Source of the DNA: Azospirillum brasilense
Lineage (GTDB): Bacteria > Pseudomonadota > Alphaproteobacteria > Rickettsiales > UBA3002
Assembly: GCA_003241645.1 (NCBI GenBank)
Contig: QFOX01000032.1
Location: 1 to 22,237 of the forward strand
Length of the DNA: 22,237 bases
Direction of reading: 5' to 3'
Shown: piece after piece, positions 22,004 through 22,237 of the stretch
How the letters are laid out: every line of letters begins with the position of its first letter
Position numbering within the stretch: the first letter of the stretch is position 1
The notes under the pieces: generated by a model
Databases searched by the model: none
Seen by the model: only the letters and a program-made list of their open reading frames with translations
What the model was told of the DNA's origin: nothing
Made by a program: the position numbers and the translations under genes

Positions 22004-22237
22004 TATTCGATCACCTTCGGCACGGCAAAGCAGCCATAGTTCTGCATGGGGGCGTTCTTCAGCACGGCCTGCTGGATGTTGCCGTCGGTCACCACGTCGG
22101 CGCGCCATGGCAGCGCCTGATCGGATACGGAAGCCAGCGGGGCGACACCGTCAGTGTTCACTTCCTGCAGCTGTTCGATCCATTTCAGGATACCGTTGAT
22201 CTCGCCCGCATAATGCGCGACCTCGCCGTCGCTGAGG
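22003..22237 (-). CDS. gatC: Aspartyl/glutamyl-tRNA(Asn/Gln) amidotransferase subunit C, 3' part
   Basis: The C-terminal 77 or so residues of GatC, which stabilises the GatA-GatB interface; the start lies beyond the window. The visible chain includes LSDGEVAHYAGEINGILKWI, a helix typical of GatC, the PLASV segment, and the conserved end LKNAPMQNYGCFAVPKVIE before TAA. The stop overlaps the gatA ATG by one base. Confidence 0.93.
   Translation of the reverse strand, partial: LSDGEVAHYAGEINGILKWIEQLQEVNTDGVAPLASVSDQALPWRADVVTDGNIQQAVLKNAPMQNYGCFAVPKVIE

Noticed and set aside
1..22237. CRISPR array, tRNA or rRNA gene, insertion sequence, prophage or defence system
   Set aside because: I saw no regularly spaced repeats, no tRNA-like cloverleaf or TTCRA motif in context, and no transposase, integrase or defence-type protein; all long frames are accounted for by housekeeping genes or their shadows.

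Overview
The window looks like a piece of an alphaproteobacterial chromosome of high GC content (about 60-65% by eye). The strongest pointers are the gene order tsaD < > hemC-hemD-Mic60-hemY, which is a typical alphaproteobacterial block, the GatCAB amidotransferase operon, a PAS_5-type PAS protein, and an IleRS of the eukaryote-like type 2 form. I cannot name the genus. I see no phage, IS, tRNA, rRNA or CRISPR. The genes are mostly housekeeping and very tightly packed.

Layout. (1) 48-3311, minus: ileS, with a palindromic repeat element lying in frame inside its editing domain; a truncated copy of the same element sits at the left window edge. (2) 3312-4144: a short spacer with a good sigma70-like promoter, a small PAS-domain gene, and a leader with two strong hairpins. 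(3) 4145-5329, plus: a PLP-dependent cystathionine beta-lyase (metC). (4) 5330-5574: a non-coding repeat cluster with two palindromic elements of two different families, separated by a fused duplicate of the 3' ends of the two flanking genes. (5) 5575-8709: the zinc uptake locus, with znuC-znuB on minus and znuA on plus, overlapping head to head, and a HupE/UreJ-like membrane protein gene converging on znuA. (6) 8828-9622: an orphan ModA-like binding protein. (7) 9627-14559: tsaD (minus) divergent from a tight plus-strand operon hemC-hemD-mic60-hemY. (8) 14556-15997, minus: a YeeZ-like SDR protein translationally coupled to a small lipoprotein. (9) 16033-16917, plus: an exported TPR protein. 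(10) 16900-22237, minus: gatC (partial)-gatA-gatB followed by an AsmA-family gene.

How it fits together. IleRS, TsaD (tRNA t6A37) and GatCAB (Gln-/Asn-tRNA transamidation) serve translation. HemC and HemD make uroporphyrinogen III; Mic60 and HemY are inner-membrane proteins with TPR or coiled-coil regions encoded with them. ZnuABC imports zinc, and its ATPase carries an unusual histidine-rich tail. Four of five convergent gene pairs overlap or abut at their stops; the exception is metC/znuB, exactly where the repeats have accumulated.

The most unusual material is the repeat biology: palindromic elements made of two covarying hairpins, one translated inside an essential gene, and a recombination scar between metC and znuB.
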